A DNA stretch of 13,120 bases from Isotricha intestinalis (lineage: Eukaryota; Ciliophora; Litostomatea; Vestibuliferida; Isotrichidae). The position numbers and the translations under genes are program-made. Shown here in pieces: positions 1-9,179 of the stretch; within the stretch, counting starts at the first letter, position 1, and each line of letters starts with the position of its first letter. The stretch covers positions 1 through 13,120 of the forward strand of contig JAJJLU010000964.1 of the NCBI GenBank assembly GCA_023807065.1, read 5' to 3'. The notes under the pieces are model-generated. The model was not told where the DNA came from. It was given only the letters and a program-made list of their open reading frames with translations, and searched no databases.

Positions 1-476
1 AAGGAATCTTTTTTCAACAAAATATATTTTTCTCTTTTGCTTTTTGAAATTGTCTCAATTTCTTCTTTTTTTTGTTATTATCTTTATTTTTTGATAATTA
101 AACATTCTGCCATTTTTAATCAATATTTATTACATAAATTAATAAATTAATTTCTTCTTCTTTGTTTGGTATCTTTATTTTCAATGTTATGAGGAAGAGT
201 TTATACAATTATACTAAAAAAACATATCATTTTATGATATATAATAATCAGAATAGTTTTTTTAGGAATTATATTCTCTGTTTATTTATATTCAAATATT
301 ATTGGTCAAAGAGAAGATTATATAAAAAAACAATTATTTTCAAATTGTGTTTTTAATATATAAGAGATTTATAAATTTTGTTTTAAATCAAACTAAAATT
401 ATATAGTTGATTATATATATATATATATTTAATTATTTTTTTTTAATAATATAACATTTAAGTTTAAATTAAAAAA
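1..476. other. Gene-poor left edge
   Basis: No gene is supported here. The longest ATG-started frame (189-356, +) is 55 codons of Lys, Tyr, Phe and Ile-rich sequence with no recognisable domain. A (TA)8 run lies at 412-427. On the minus strand, the first ~113 bases could be the 5' end of a neighbouring gene: an ATG at 113-111 is followed by Lys/Glu-rich codons running off the window. Joining them needs an unproven short intron, so I do not call it. The last ~50 bases before 477 should hold the importin gene promoter, but no motif stands out from the A/T background. Confidence 0.5.
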
Positions 477-2119
477 ATGGAAGAAGAATATTTAAAACAA
501 AGAAACAATATTTTTAAAAATAGTAAATTAAAAATAATAATTATTTAGATAAACCAATAAACTTAATCGGAACAAGAGAAAATTTCAAACTAACATTAAG
601 AAAACAAAAATTCCAGCAAAATATGTTATTTCAAAGGAAATTAAATAATCAAAAAAATAAAAAATTTCAAATATGTCCTTTTAAATTAAAAATTAATGAA
701 AAAGAAGCAAGCTCATTTAGAATAAAAGATGAAAATATTGATGAATCCATAAAAAAAACTTTAGAATATTTAAATAGTTCAAATGAAGATTATGTTAAAT
801 TTGGAGTTTTTTTATTTCAAAGATATTTCTTTGTTAAAGCTTCTGAATCTGAGGAAGCAAAAAATTCAAATAAAACATATGAATTTTATATTGATAAATT
901 TCTTGAGCATAATTTTATTGAAAATATCCAAAAGCTTTTAATGAAAAATAATGATCCTTACGTTTTATATGATTCATTATGTGGACTTATAAATTTTACC
1001 AATTTTCCTTCAATTAATAATCAATTTGATTATTATGAACTCTTTTCAAGTGATAAATTCTTAGAAATTTATAAAAAAATAATTATGAATGATAACTCAT
1101 ATATAGTCACAAATTTATATGAGTTTTTATATAATTTATGTTATGAAAATCAAATTTGTCTTAATAAATTATATCAAAATAATTTTTTACAATTGTCTTT
1201 AAATAAATATGCTAGTAATATCACAAATAATTATCAAGAATTAATTGAATATCTTCATTTTATTGCAGTAATGGCAAAAAATGTTAATTTATTCAGTTCA
1301 AAAGAAAAAGAAAATTTTTTTCGAATTTTTTATAAATTTTTATCCAATGCACAGGAAGACGAAGTAATTGCATGTTCACTTATTGGATTAAATTATTTAA
1401 ATGAATATGATAAATCAGATGACAGTACCATTGTAAATTTAATAAAAGAAAATTATAATTTTATCAATATGTTGATTAGTATAAATTATTTAAATTATCC
1501 CGCATACCTTCAATTAAATCTAATTACTGTTTTCAAAATTTTAATAAATTATTTTGAAAAAATTGAAAGTAATAATATTCTAAATATCCTAAATAATACT
1601 CAAATTTTAGAGTTTTTTAGTTTTATATATAATACAATTGAAAGGCCAAATATTCATTTAAAAATTTTAGAAACAATATTAATTATTATAAAATCTAATG
1701 ATTTAAATATAATACTTAAAGTAACAAGACATAATATATTAAATTCTGTAATATTAACATCTTTAACTGATTTTGATTTTAGTGTAAGAAAAACAGGTTT
1801 ATTAATAATATTAAATATATTAAATATAAATAATTTTGATGTTGCTGCAGATTTTAGTAAAACAGTTTTTATTGAATATTTAGTTCAAAAATTTTTAAAA
1901 AATGAAACAGAAAAAGATATTATTAAGCTTTCTTTAGAAATTATATATTGCTTTATTAAAAGTGGTAATGTCTTAGGAAATAAAAATCCTTTTTCTCAAA
2001 ATCTTAGAGCCGCTGGAATTGAAGATATATTAAATAAAGAAAATAATTTTTTAACTGATGATATCACTCAAATTATTGAAAAAATAAAAAAGGAATTAAA
2101 TTTTGATGTTATTAATTAA
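477..2119 (+). CDS. Importin-alpha-like nuclear import receptor, two exons
   Basis: Spliced from 477-522 and 549-2119, giving 538 residues, close to the usual ~530 of importin alpha. Family role: it binds nuclear localisation signals through armadillo (ARM) repeats and docks on importin beta through an N-terminal IBB domain. The IBB is visible at residues ~24-47, with RENFKLTLRKQKF followed by a basic QRKLN stretch. Only the last residues of this region are encoded if translation starts at the internal ATG 623, so I choose ATG 477, whose frame joins exactly through the 26-nt intron. The rest (~80-500) is a run of hydrophobic helices of ARM type. Oddly, the whole protein contains no Trp. The WxxxN array that grips NLS peptides is therefore lost, although Asn remains at ~164 (GLIN) and ~211 (FLYN). 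The family call is firm; classical NLS binding is doubtful. Confidence 0.78.
523..548 (+). other. 26-nt spliceosomal intron in the importin-alpha gene
   Basis: The intron begins GTAAAT and ends TATTTAG, is all A/T apart from the two G residues of GT and AG, and is 26 nt long (phase 1: the codon AAT is split as A|AT). Unspliced, the 477 frame hits TAG at 546-548. Removing these bases joins ATG 477 to the long downstream frame and restores a typical IBB sequence. Tiny introns of this size are known in ciliates. Confidence 0.8.
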
Positions 2120-2293
2120 AATATAAAAATAATTTTTTTTCTTTTAATTTAAATAATTTCAAAACTTAAATTTTAAGTTTGAACTAAACATTTTTTGTAA
2201 TTATTTCATTCATTATTTTTTCACAATACAAAAATTATTCTTTAATTTATAATTTTTCAATAATATTTTTTTATTTTTAATTTAAATACAATT

Positions 2294-2968
2294 ATGTCAT
2301 ATTCATCTTTTAAAAAAAAAGAGAAAAGTTTTGAACAAACAAGTAAAGATCCATTTTGGAAAAAATTTTATTCTAGATTAAGATTCAATAAATCAAGATC
2401 TGAATTAAGAAAAGATTTATTGTCATATTTGGAATTACCAATATATATATTTACAAAATATCCTTGGAGTCTATGGATACCGGGATTTACTATTTTACCT
2501 TTTAATATTTTAGCGACATATTTTTTATATTATTTTTATACTAATACTTTATATTATCAATTTGTTGTACTTTTAAATATTGGATTTTATTATTTAGATT
2601 TTTATTTATTTTATATTGGAGAAATTGAAAAATTTGAAATAAATAGAAAAAAAGGTTTTGTCACTAAACAAAAAATTAATCTCTTTGGTTCAAAAAGAGA
2701 ATATCTATTTAAGTTTGATAATGTTGATTATATTGAAATTATAATGAAAGGTTTTAAACAAGGAGCTTATGATTATAGGAAATATTTTATTAGAATATAT
2801 AATAAAGAAAAGTCTATTAAACCAATCGAATTTGGTTCTACATTAGATTTTGAAAAAATAAAATTAAAATATCAAATTTGTTTAGCAATGATAAAAGGAT
2901 TAATAGAAACAAAAGTAAAAGATTATTTAGTTAAAGATGAAGCAGAATATTTAGATTATATATATTAA
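2294..2968 (+). CDS. Two-helix membrane protein with a Ycf4/CYBC1 (EROS)-like soluble domain
   Basis: 224 residues. The N-terminus (1-50) is basic and cytosolic-looking. Two hydrophobic helices follow, ~57-81 and ~86-108, then a soluble domain at ~110-206 predicted to be mostly beta strands with a final helix. The order of features in the soluble part resembles chloroplast Ycf4 and its animal relative CYBC1/EROS: an F-x-x-x-R-K-x-G-F/I-V turn (EINRKKGFV), a short linker with KRE, a hydrophobic strand with F-x-x-V/I, an I-x-I-x-x-K-G strand, then YRKYFIRIY and a closing helix. Those proteins assist assembly or maturation of membrane complexes (photosystem I; the NADPH oxidase cytochrome). The match is from memory of the family pattern, not a search. 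Otherwise call it a two-TM protein with a PH-like tail. It lies 174 bp after the importin gene on the same strand. Confidence 0.5.
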   Translation: MSYSSFKKKEKSFEQTSKDPFWKKFYSRLRFNKSRSELRKDLLSYLELPIYIFTKYPWSLWIPGFTILPFNILATYFLYYFYTNTLYYQFVVLLNIGFYYLDFYLFYIGEIEKFEINRKKGFVTKQKINLFGSKREYLFKFDNVDYIEIIMKGFKQGAYDYRKYFIRIYNKEKSIKPIEFGSTLDFEKIKLKYQICLAMIKGLIETKVKDYLVKDEAEYLDYIY

Positions 2969-3029
2969 TTATAAATGTATTTGTAAAGTAAATTTTAAAT
3001 AAGTTTATAAAAAATTTTGATAAAAAAAT

Positions 3030-4397
3030 TTAATAATCAGTTTTAGCAGAATAAACACTTTTTGAAGCCATTGATTTGAATCTTCCATGAGTTATTCTGT
3101 TTAATCTATCAACACTAGAAGTTAATTCTTCATTCTTTTTTTGTAAAATTTCATTTTCTTTTTCGATTTTTTTTCTTTGATTCATTTCTTCAATATATTT
3201 TTTATAACTTTTATCCAATTTTTCCTTTAAATTATCAATTTCTATTTTTTGATTATTTAATTTAGTACACATATCTTTATATGCAAATTCAGAAGAATCA
3301 AATTGTTGAATATAAGATTGTAATTCTGTAGTTAAATCTTCTTTTTCTTTTCTATATTGTTCTATTATATTATTAATATCATCATCCCTTTTTTTTAATA
3401 TTTCTTCTAATTTAGATAAATTATCAGAATAATCATTTTTCATTTTAAAAATTTGGTCTTCATAAGAAGATATTATTGTTATCTTATCATCTGAGAAATT
3501 ATTTCCTAAAAATTGTAGTTTATTTTCATAAAATTTAATTAAATTGTTTTTTTCTTGTTTTAATTGTTCTATCTCTTTATTTATTTCTTCTTTATTTGAC
3601 ATATCTTCTTTTCTTGTCATATTTATTTTATCAACATATAAATTTACCTTTTTAATTAAATCTTCATTATATTTCACTAATTCATTATTTTTTTCTAATA
3701 ATTGATTTATTCTATTATCTTTATCTTTTATTACATTATTAATTTCAAATTCATATTTTTCTTTCATTTGGTTAATTTCCTCATTTTTTTTATTTTCAAA
3801 ATCAGTATATTGATTATTTAACTTATTAATTTTATCATTCATTATTTTTTTAGTTTCTCCTAATTCATTTTCTAAAGAATAATTTTTATTTAATAAATCA
3901 GTTTTTTCATTATCGTATATCCTTTTTATATCATTTAAATAATTATCTCTATTAAATTGATGATTTTGATTTTTGATAATTTGTTGATTATGAAAATCAA
4001 TAGAAACATTATTTTTTCTATTGTTTTGAATTTGAAGTTCTCTTTTTAATTCTTCAATTTTTATTCTTGAATGACTTTGTTTAGTTGGCATTGAATGAAT
4101 ATGTAAATCACAATTCGAACAAAAATAAATAAAAGGAGAACAATCTTGACATATTATTAAAGGAATTGAACATTTACATCTTAAACATGTTTCAGGAATA
4201 TTTTCTATTAATTTTTTAATTGGATTTCTTTCACTTTTTTCTTGTGGTTTTTTAGGTTCTATTTCATATGTTTTTGTAATATTATTTATATAAGTTTTTC
4301 TTGAAGAATTATTTTCGAATATATCATTTTGAGTTGTGTCATTTTCATTGTTTGAATATGAGAAAAAGTAATCTTGTTGGGAATTTATAGTGGACAT
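3030..4397 (-). CDS. B-box zinc finger and long coiled-coil protein
   Basis: 455 residues. The N-terminal 65 residues are polar and Asn-rich. Residues 71-109 form a B-box-type zinc finger: C71-x2-C74, C83-x2-C86, C93-x2-C96, H101 and H109, with extra C76 and H99. From ~145 to ~435 the protein is an almost uninterrupted Lys/Glu/Asn-rich coiled coil. A short basic tail rich in Ser, Arg and Lys follows. There is no RING before the B-box and no SPRY or NHL domain after it, so it is not a complete TRIM ligase. This B-box plus coiled-coil layout is common among uncharacterised protist proteins and suggests a scaffold or cytoskeletal linker; the partner is unknown. The stop lies 61 bp from the stop of the convergent membrane-protein gene. 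The start is the first ATG of the frame. Confidence 0.8.
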   Translation of the reverse strand: MSTINSQQDYFFSYSNNENDTTQNDIFENNSSRKTYINNITKTYEIEPKKPQEKSERNPIKKLIENIPETCLRCKCSIPLIICQDCSPFIYFCSNCDLHIHSMPTKQSHSRIKIEELKRELQIQNNRKNNVSIDFHNQQIIKNQNHQFNRDNYLNDIKRIYDNEKTDLLNKNYSLENELGETKKIMNDKINKLNNQYTDFENKKNEEINQMKEKYEFEINNVIKDKDNRINQLLEKNNELVKYNEDLIKKVNLYVDKINMTRKEDMSNKEEINKEIEQLKQEKNNLIKFYENKLQFLGNNFSDDKITIISSYEDQIFKMKNDYSDNLSKLEEILKKRDDDINNIIEQYRKEKEDLTTELQSYIQQFDSSEFAYKDMCTKLNNQKIEIDNLKEKLDKSYKKYIEEMNQRKKIEKENEILQKKNEELTSSVDRLNRITHGRFKSMASKSVYSAKTDY

Positions 4398-4967
4398 TTT
4401 ACTTTTTGAAAAAAAATTTTAAAGAAATTTTACAAAATTTTATAAATTATTTATTCAAATAGTATAAAATTAAAAATATATAAGATGAAGTTTAAAAGAA
4501 ATGATTAAAAAAAATACAAAGAAGTATGAAAAATTCAATAAAGATTTATTTTCTTATTTTTAAAAACCCAAAAAAATATCAATGGAATTATTAACTAATC
4601 TTCAAATTTTTAATGAAGAAATAATGATTTAAAAATGGCTTTCAAACAAAAAAATTTCAAATGTCAGGAAAAATTTATTTAACTAAAAAAAATAATTTTA
4701 TTAGTAAATCTCCTCAATCAATACAATTATATGATATGATTTTATAATACTAGTGTAGTTAAAATCTCTCTGGCTTTTGAAAATTTGAATAATAATAAAT
4801 AAAAAAAATTTAAATCAAAAATCAAGAAATAATTAAACTAATTTTTTCATTTTTTATTATGAAGAAGAATAAAATATTTTTTATTTAATAAAAACAATTT
4901 ATTTTATATTTTAAACATTTAAACGTTAATAACTTTTAATTAAATTTTTTTTAATTTTTTTTTGAAA
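4398..4967. other. Gap between two divergent genes, possible gene remnant
   Basis: About 570 bp separate the B-box gene from the methyltransferase gene, so both promoters must lie here. Short plus-strand stretches look like former coding sequence. The clearest is 4628-4747, 39 open codons containing GKIYLTKKNNFISKSPQSIQ, flanked by stops in the same frame. Overlapping frames around 4581-4680 are similar in quality. I cannot identify a parent family. Such a stretch can also arise by chance in A/T-rich DNA, so this is only a possible remnant. Confidence 0.3.
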
Positions 4968-5597
4968 ATGGAATTAAATGAAAATAAAGAAAAATATGAT
5001 TTTTATTTATTAATTATTTCAGAATATGGTAAAAGTAATTCTGGAACTTTAATAAGAAGTGCATCTGCTTTTAATTGTAAAGAAATATTTATTTTAGGAA
5101 AAGATAAAAAAGTATTAAAAAAATTTTTTGGTAATCAAGGCACTGTAAAAAAAATGAAATTCCAATTTTTTGAATCTCCTAATTTAATAATTGAATATTG
5201 TAATGAAAATTCAATAAATTTATGTTGTGTTGATATAAATTTTAAAGAATTAAAAAAAGATTCAATTCCAATTGAAAAAGCAGATTTTAAAGGAAATACT
5301 CTTTTTATAATTGGAAATTCTCAGAATAAAATTTGTAATGAATTGTTAAATGCATGTAATCAATTTATATATGTAAATCAACATTCTAATTTATTAGGAG
5401 AAATTAATTTATCAATTGTTGGTTCAATTGTTTTTCATTATTTTGGTTTATGGGCAGGTTATATTCAAGCTGGATTAAATGAACAATTTAAATCTGAAAA
5501 GTATATTGTTGATAATAAAAAAATAAATGCAAAAGAAAAATATGAAGAATTAAAAAAACAAAAAAAAGATAAAATTTCTATTAAAAATGATAATTAA
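4968..5597 (+). CDS. SpoU/TrmH-family RNA 2'-O-ribose methyltransferase
   Basis: 209 residues from ATG 4968. The frame is open a little further upstream, but only through a TTG at 4962, which is not expected to start translation in a eukaryote. Family role: SAM-dependent 2'-O-methylation of a ribose in tRNA or rRNA by a knotted SPOUT fold. Motif 1 is SNSGTLIRSASAF with R30. Motif 2 is FIIGNSQNKI (G116, N117). Motif 3 is GEINLSIVGSIVFHYFG with N148, followed by WAGY as in several eukaryotic SpoU proteins. Motif 2 lacks the usual Glu (GNEG becomes GNSQ), so substrate or activity may differ. The C-terminal ~35 residues are Lys-rich and could bind RNA. There is no obvious organelle-targeting peptide. 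The precise target RNA cannot be read from the sequence. Confidence 0.82.
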   Translation: MELNENKEKYDFYLLIISEYGKSNSGTLIRSASAFNCKEIFILGKDKKVLKKFFGNQGTVKKMKFQFFESPNLIIEYCNENSINLCCVDINFKELKKDSIPIEKADFKGNTLFIIGNSQNKICNELLNACNQFIYVNQHSNLLGEINLSIVGSIVFHYFGLWAGYIQAGLNEQFKSEKYIVDNKKINAKEKYEELKKQKKDKISIKNDN

Positions 5598-6242
5598 TCT
5601 ATTCAGGTTAACAATATTAGATAATATATTTTAAAAATTAATTATTTTTACATTGATAATTTAATAAATATTGAAAAGTATAAGAAAAATTTGAATTTAA
5701 AATTGATTTTCAGTTTAAATAGTTTTATTTAAAAGCACAGAAATAATTCAAGAATAGATGAACATTATATAAATATTTAATTAATAGAATAGAAATAAAG
5801 AAATCATTAAATGGAGAATATTCAAGTTTAATCAAATTAATCAAAAATTTATATAATTATTCAAACCAATCTTTTTTTGATATTTATTTGACCTATAAAT
5901 TATTTTAAAAAATAATTGATATATTTTTGGATTAAAGAATGTTTAAATTTTTTATTTTTATAAAATTGCATTTATCAATATCATTAATGATATTATGAAT
6001 AAAAAAAGAATTCGATAAGTGAATTAAATAAAACAATTATATTATGATTATTTCAAACTAATGTCCATTCTTTGATTATATTATTAAATTATTATAGATA
6101 ATATATTTGCATTTGTTTTTCATAATAAATCATTAAATAAAAATTAGATTTTTAATATTTATTTATCTTTCAATTTATCATTAATTCAAAAAATTTTACT
6201 CAAAAAATTTTATAAAAATACAAAAAAAATTTAAAAATACAT
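5598..6242. other. Convergent gap with a possible decayed gene
   Basis: This stretch between the stops of two convergent genes is long for so compact a region. Plus-strand pieces look like worn coding sequence: 5625-5729 is 35 open codons directly after the methyltransferase frame, and 5762-5908 is 48 open codons containing SSLIKLIKNLYNYSN and SFFDIYLTYKLF. Further helix-like pieces follow, broken by TAA and TGA. The pieces are in different frames, so a frameshift would be needed to join them. The helical, Leu/Ile-rich style recalls ARM or HEAT repeats, but I cannot assign a family. Confidence 0.3.
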
Positions 6243-7064
6243 TTAATTCTCTTCAATTTCAACAATATGATAAGAATTATCTTTCAATAAATAAATTTTT
6301 TTCATAATATTTTTATCATATCCATTAACTTTTTTAACTTCTTTAACAATTTTGACATCTACAGTATCATTTGGAGCATCAATATCATTTTCTTGATAAA
6401 TATTATTATTTTTTGTTCTATTTAAAGTCCTTTCAATATAATCATTAATATAATTAACACCATTATTACATTTTTCTCCTATTTTCCTTAAATTTTTAGA
6501 ATAAATAATAACACAACAAGTATTTAAATCTCTATGGTTTCCACAAGCAATACCACAATATTTAAACTCTTCACTAAATAAATTACTTCTTTGATATCTT
6601 TCTTTTACTCCATCATCAATTAATAAACTTAATATTATATTTTCTGGATTATAAAAACCAAAATCTAAACTTTCCCCAATCAAATCATCCCATTCAATAT
6701 ATTTTTCTATTCTTTCTGGTAATTGACTTCCATTACTTCCATCATGTGATGTTAATCCTTTTAAACTTATGTCTTTTAAATGATCTTGTGCTGCAAAAGA
6801 TAATTCATTTTTATATTGGTATTCATATAATGGTTTTTGTGATTTTAAAAATAAAATTGCTTCTTCTATTGCTGATTTTCCTTCATATGTATTTAATGGA
6901 TTTTCATTTATTAAATATAATATATTTTCATTAAATTTTGTCAGATATGATTCTAATTTTGGAATGTAAGATTGAGGATTTATACGAATTTTATTTTGTT
7001 CTATAAATATTTGTTTTGCTAAGGATGAAAAATTTATTACTTGTTTTTTATTATTTTTTGACAT
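6243..7064 (-). CDS. CAP (SCP/PR-1) domain protein, intracellular type
   Basis: 273 residues. CAP domain at ~15-195: helix EQNKIRINPQSYIP, then LSFAAQDHLKDIS, SHDGSNG with H107, GESLDFG with E131, and the C-terminal CGIACGNH and CCVIIYSK strands. CAP proteins bind sterols, lipids or divalent ions, and most are secreted. This one has no signal peptide (it begins MSKNNKKQV), so it is probably cytosolic. The family's GHR motif, which carries the second active-site His after the DDGV segment, reads RYQR here (156-159). The metal-binding tetrad is therefore incomplete. After the domain comes a linker rich in Asn, Asp and Lys and a short strand-rich tail (~236-273). Its start lies 97 bp from the divergent start of the next gene, so the two probably share a promoter region. 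Confidence 0.82.
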   Translation of the reverse strand: MSKNNKKQVINFSSLAKQIFIEQNKIRINPQSYIPKLESYLTKFNENILYLINENPLNTYEGKSAIEEAILFLKSQKPLYEYQYKNELSFAAQDHLKDISLKGLTSHDGSNGSQLPERIEKYIEWDDLIGESLDFGFYNPENIILSLLIDDGVKERYQRSNLFSEEFKYCGIACGNHRDLNTCCVIIYSKNLRKIGEKCNNGVNYINDYIERTLNRTKNNNIYQENDIDAPNDTVDVKIVKEVKKVNGYDKNIMKKIYLLKDNSYHIVEIEEN

Positions 7065-7161
7065 AAATATTATTTTTTTAAATTATTATTTTTAATGTAT
7101 ATATTTTATATTGATTTATAATTTATTATATAGAAATAAATAAAAAATAAATAATTTTTCT

Positions 7162-8022
7162 ATGGATTATATACAAGATAATTTTTGGGAAGATTGTAGT
7201 AATAATAATAAACCTTTAAATAAAAGATTTCAGAAAAATAATTCTTCAATTTGTAAAAATCTTAATAAAACACAAAATTCAACAATTAATTCTTCAACTA
7301 TTTCATATAAAAACAAAAACTCAAGAAATTGTACTCTTTATATTAACAGTAAAGGTTTTAAGAAAAGCAAATTATTACCAAAAATATTTGCAAATTTATA
7401 TTTAGATGCATTAAACAGAAATCATAAATTAAATAACAAATCAAATTTATCTTCAATAAACAAAAAAAATATAGAAGATTTAGAAGAATGTACTTTTCAT
7501 CCAAAAATAACAAAATTAAAAAACAATTCTCAATTAAAATTAAGTGTTGATAAATATTGTGAAAATTCTCTTTTAGTTAGGTTTAAAATTTTTAATAAAA
7601 AAAAAGAAGATTTTAAATTTAAAGGGAAAATAAGAAAAAGAATTAATAACGAAGAAAAAAATACTTTTACTCCTGAAATTCATAAATGTTTAAATTTTAA
7701 AAGAATAGAAAAAGAAACAAACGATAATATTAATTTTTATAATAGAATGGAAAAAGCAAGATCTTTAAGAGAAATTAGAGAAAAAAATAAATCAAGTAGA
7801 TTATTTTATTATGGAGAAAATTCAGTATTTCAAAATTATTGTAATTGTCAAGAAAAAAAATTATTTCATAAAAGAAATTTATCTAGTGAAATAAAATTTA
7901 ATAATTCTATGAGTTTAAAAAAAATGATTAAATACACAAAATACATTCATTCTGAATTAATGTCAATTAATTTTAATCATAATAAAGGATTAACTGAAAG
8001 GGGAAGAACAAATAATAACTAA
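7162..8022 (+). CDS. Basic protein with FxPxI motifs, probable cytoskeleton-associated protein
   Basis: 286 residues, strongly basic and rich in Asn, Ser and Lys, with no transmembrane segment. It carries the motif set seen in many uncharacterised protist proteins: LYLDALNR (79-86), EECTFHPKI (108-116), TFTPEI (168-173) and FYNRMEKA (192-199), followed by a charged helix RSLREIREKNKSSR. The repeated FxPxI unit with LYxxA and FYxR helices is common in ciliates, trypanosomatids and apicomplexans. I associate it with cytoskeletal or flagellar proteins, but no biochemical function is established by the sequence. A Cys cluster CNCQ lies near 227-230. The start is the first ATG after the 97-bp divergent spacer. 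Confidence 0.65.
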   Translation: MDYIQDNFWEDCSNNNKPLNKRFQKNNSSICKNLNKTQNSTINSSTISYKNKNSRNCTLYINSKGFKKSKLLPKIFANLYLDALNRNHKLNNKSNLSSINKKNIEDLEECTFHPKITKLKNNSQLKLSVDKYCENSLLVRFKIFNKKKEDFKFKGKIRKRINNEEKNTFTPEIHKCLNFKRIEKETNDNINFYNRMEKARSLREIREKNKSSRLFYYGENSVFQNYCNCQEKKLFHKRNLSSEIKFNNSMSLKKMIKYTKYIHSELMSINFNHNKGLTERGRTNNN

Positions 8023-8176
8023 TATTGTTGTTTCAAATTTAAAAAAAATAATTTTGGTTATATTTTGAATTTTTAATTTTTAATTGAAATTAATTAGTTT
8101 ATATATATTAAAATCGTGTTTTTTTCGTTTTATCTAATTTAATGAATTACTAATTAAATTTTTTTAAATAAAAGAA

Positions 8177-8896
8177 ATGAGAGATGATTTTCAAAATTTT
8201 CATCTTAAACAAATAATGAATAATTCTAAAAACAATTCTAAACAAAAAAAGGTTGAAGAAGATATTAATGGAATTTATGACAGAATTAATTCAAAATTTA
8301 GAACCAGTGCCACAGAAGATAATTTAAATTATGAAAGAGAAAATAATTATAATGATAATAATATTATTGAACAAATTAAACTAGAACAATTATCATTGAG
8401 TACTGATATAAAAAATTCTTTTTATTCAAATTATGGAAGTAATAAATCTACAATAGTAGAAAAATCAGTTAATTTTGATTCTATAATCAATGTTGAAATT
8501 GATAATAATTTAAATGCAAATTTGAAAGAAAATGAAATTTGTCATAATTCAAATATTAATAACAATGATAATGTGGCCAGTAATTTAAATCAAAAAGTTA
8601 ATTTAAATAATAAAAAAGATAAAGAAAATAATATTAATAATAATTCTATTAATAAAAATGATGCAAGTAATAATATTATTTTTTTTAAAGAAAAAGATAT
8701 TTTAAATAAAAATTCCTTACATTTGATCAATAAATTTAATGATGATAAAAAACAACAAATAAATTTGAAAAAAATAAATATTAAAGAATGTGTTAAAAAC
8801 TTCTTTTCATTAAAAAATATATGTATACTTATAATTGTTATAATAATAATATTCTTATTTATTTTTCAAATGTATATATTAATAGATTATTTATAA
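8177..8896 (+). CDS. Asn-rich tail-anchored membrane protein
   Basis: 239 residues, not recognised as a known family. Residues 1-200 are hydrophilic and rich in Asn, Lys, Asp and Ser, probably largely disordered, with a more helical part near 25-80. A single hydrophobic helix at ~215-235 (ICILIIVIIIIFLFIF) sits five residues from the C-terminus, preceded by KECVKNFF. This layout is that of a tail-anchored protein with a cytosolic domain, inserted post-translationally into the ER, mitochondrion-related organelle or vesicle membrane. SNAREs share the layout, but I see no clear SNARE heptad with a central Gln or Arg. Codons for residues ~141-161 lie in the 62-bp segment that is repeated exactly at 12922-12983. 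Confidence 0.65.
   Translation: MRDDFQNFHLKQIMNNSKNNSKQKKVEEDINGIYDRINSKFRTSATEDNLNYERENNYNDNNIIEQIKLEQLSLSTDIKNSFYSNYGSNKSTIVEKSVNFDSIINVEIDNNLNANLKENEICHNSNINNNDNVASNLNQKVNLNNKKDKENNINNNSINKNDASNNIIFFKEKDILNKNSLHLINKFNDDKKQQINLKKINIKECVKNFFSLKNICILIIVIIIIFLFIFQMYILIDYL
8599..8660 (+). repeat. 62-bp perfect direct repeat, copy 1 (within a gene)
   Basis: Identical, base for base, to 12922-12983 in the same orientation, 4323 bp away. It lies inside the coding sequence of the tail-anchored protein gene and encodes an Asn/Lys-rich stretch starting NLNNKKDKENN. Flanking bases differ at both ends. Being in an intact gene, this is presumably the source copy. Confidence 0.9.
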
Positions 8897-9179
8897 ATTC
8901 ATTAAAATATTATAGTTTATTTTTTTTAATATATTTAAAGAAAATTACAGTTCTTAAAAATACAAATGTAATTAATTAGTCATTAAAAACATTTTATTAC
9001 ATTGATTATGAAATAATAAGAATTAAATGTAATATAAAAAAAAAAAAAACATTATTTATGAAGTAATAAGTCATTTTATGATTATAGAAAAGACATTGAA
9101 AATTCAATTTTTAATCTTTGGTCTTTCTTTTAACAAAAATCTATTTTTTTAGTAATTTTTTTAAATATAAACTTATAAA
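8897..9179. other. Spacer before the CK1 gene, with a weak inverted repeat
   Basis: 283 bp of A/T-rich spacer holding the 3' end of the tail-anchored gene and the CK1 promoter. ATTACATT (8996-9003) and AATGTAAT (9026-9033) could pair around a 22-base loop. A poly-A run follows at ~9038. In such biased DNA this may be chance. Confidence 0.35.

Noticed and set aside
1..113. A minus-strand gene start (ATG at 113) with a short intron and a Lys/Glu-rich reading running off the left edge
   Set aside because: Several alternative splice junctions are possible, none has a convincing T-rich acceptor, and the sequence is too short to show a domain.
189..356. 55-codon plus-strand open frame
   Set aside because: Low-complexity Lys/Tyr/Phe/Ile sequence with no domain; expected by chance in such DNA.
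412..427. (TA)8 run as a regulatory element
   Set aside because: Simple-sequence TA runs are expected in DNA this A/T-rich; no second signal supports a function.
6746..6934. 62-codon Leu-rich plus-strand frame resembling a membrane peptide
   Set aside because: It is entirely antisense to the well-supported CAP-domain gene.
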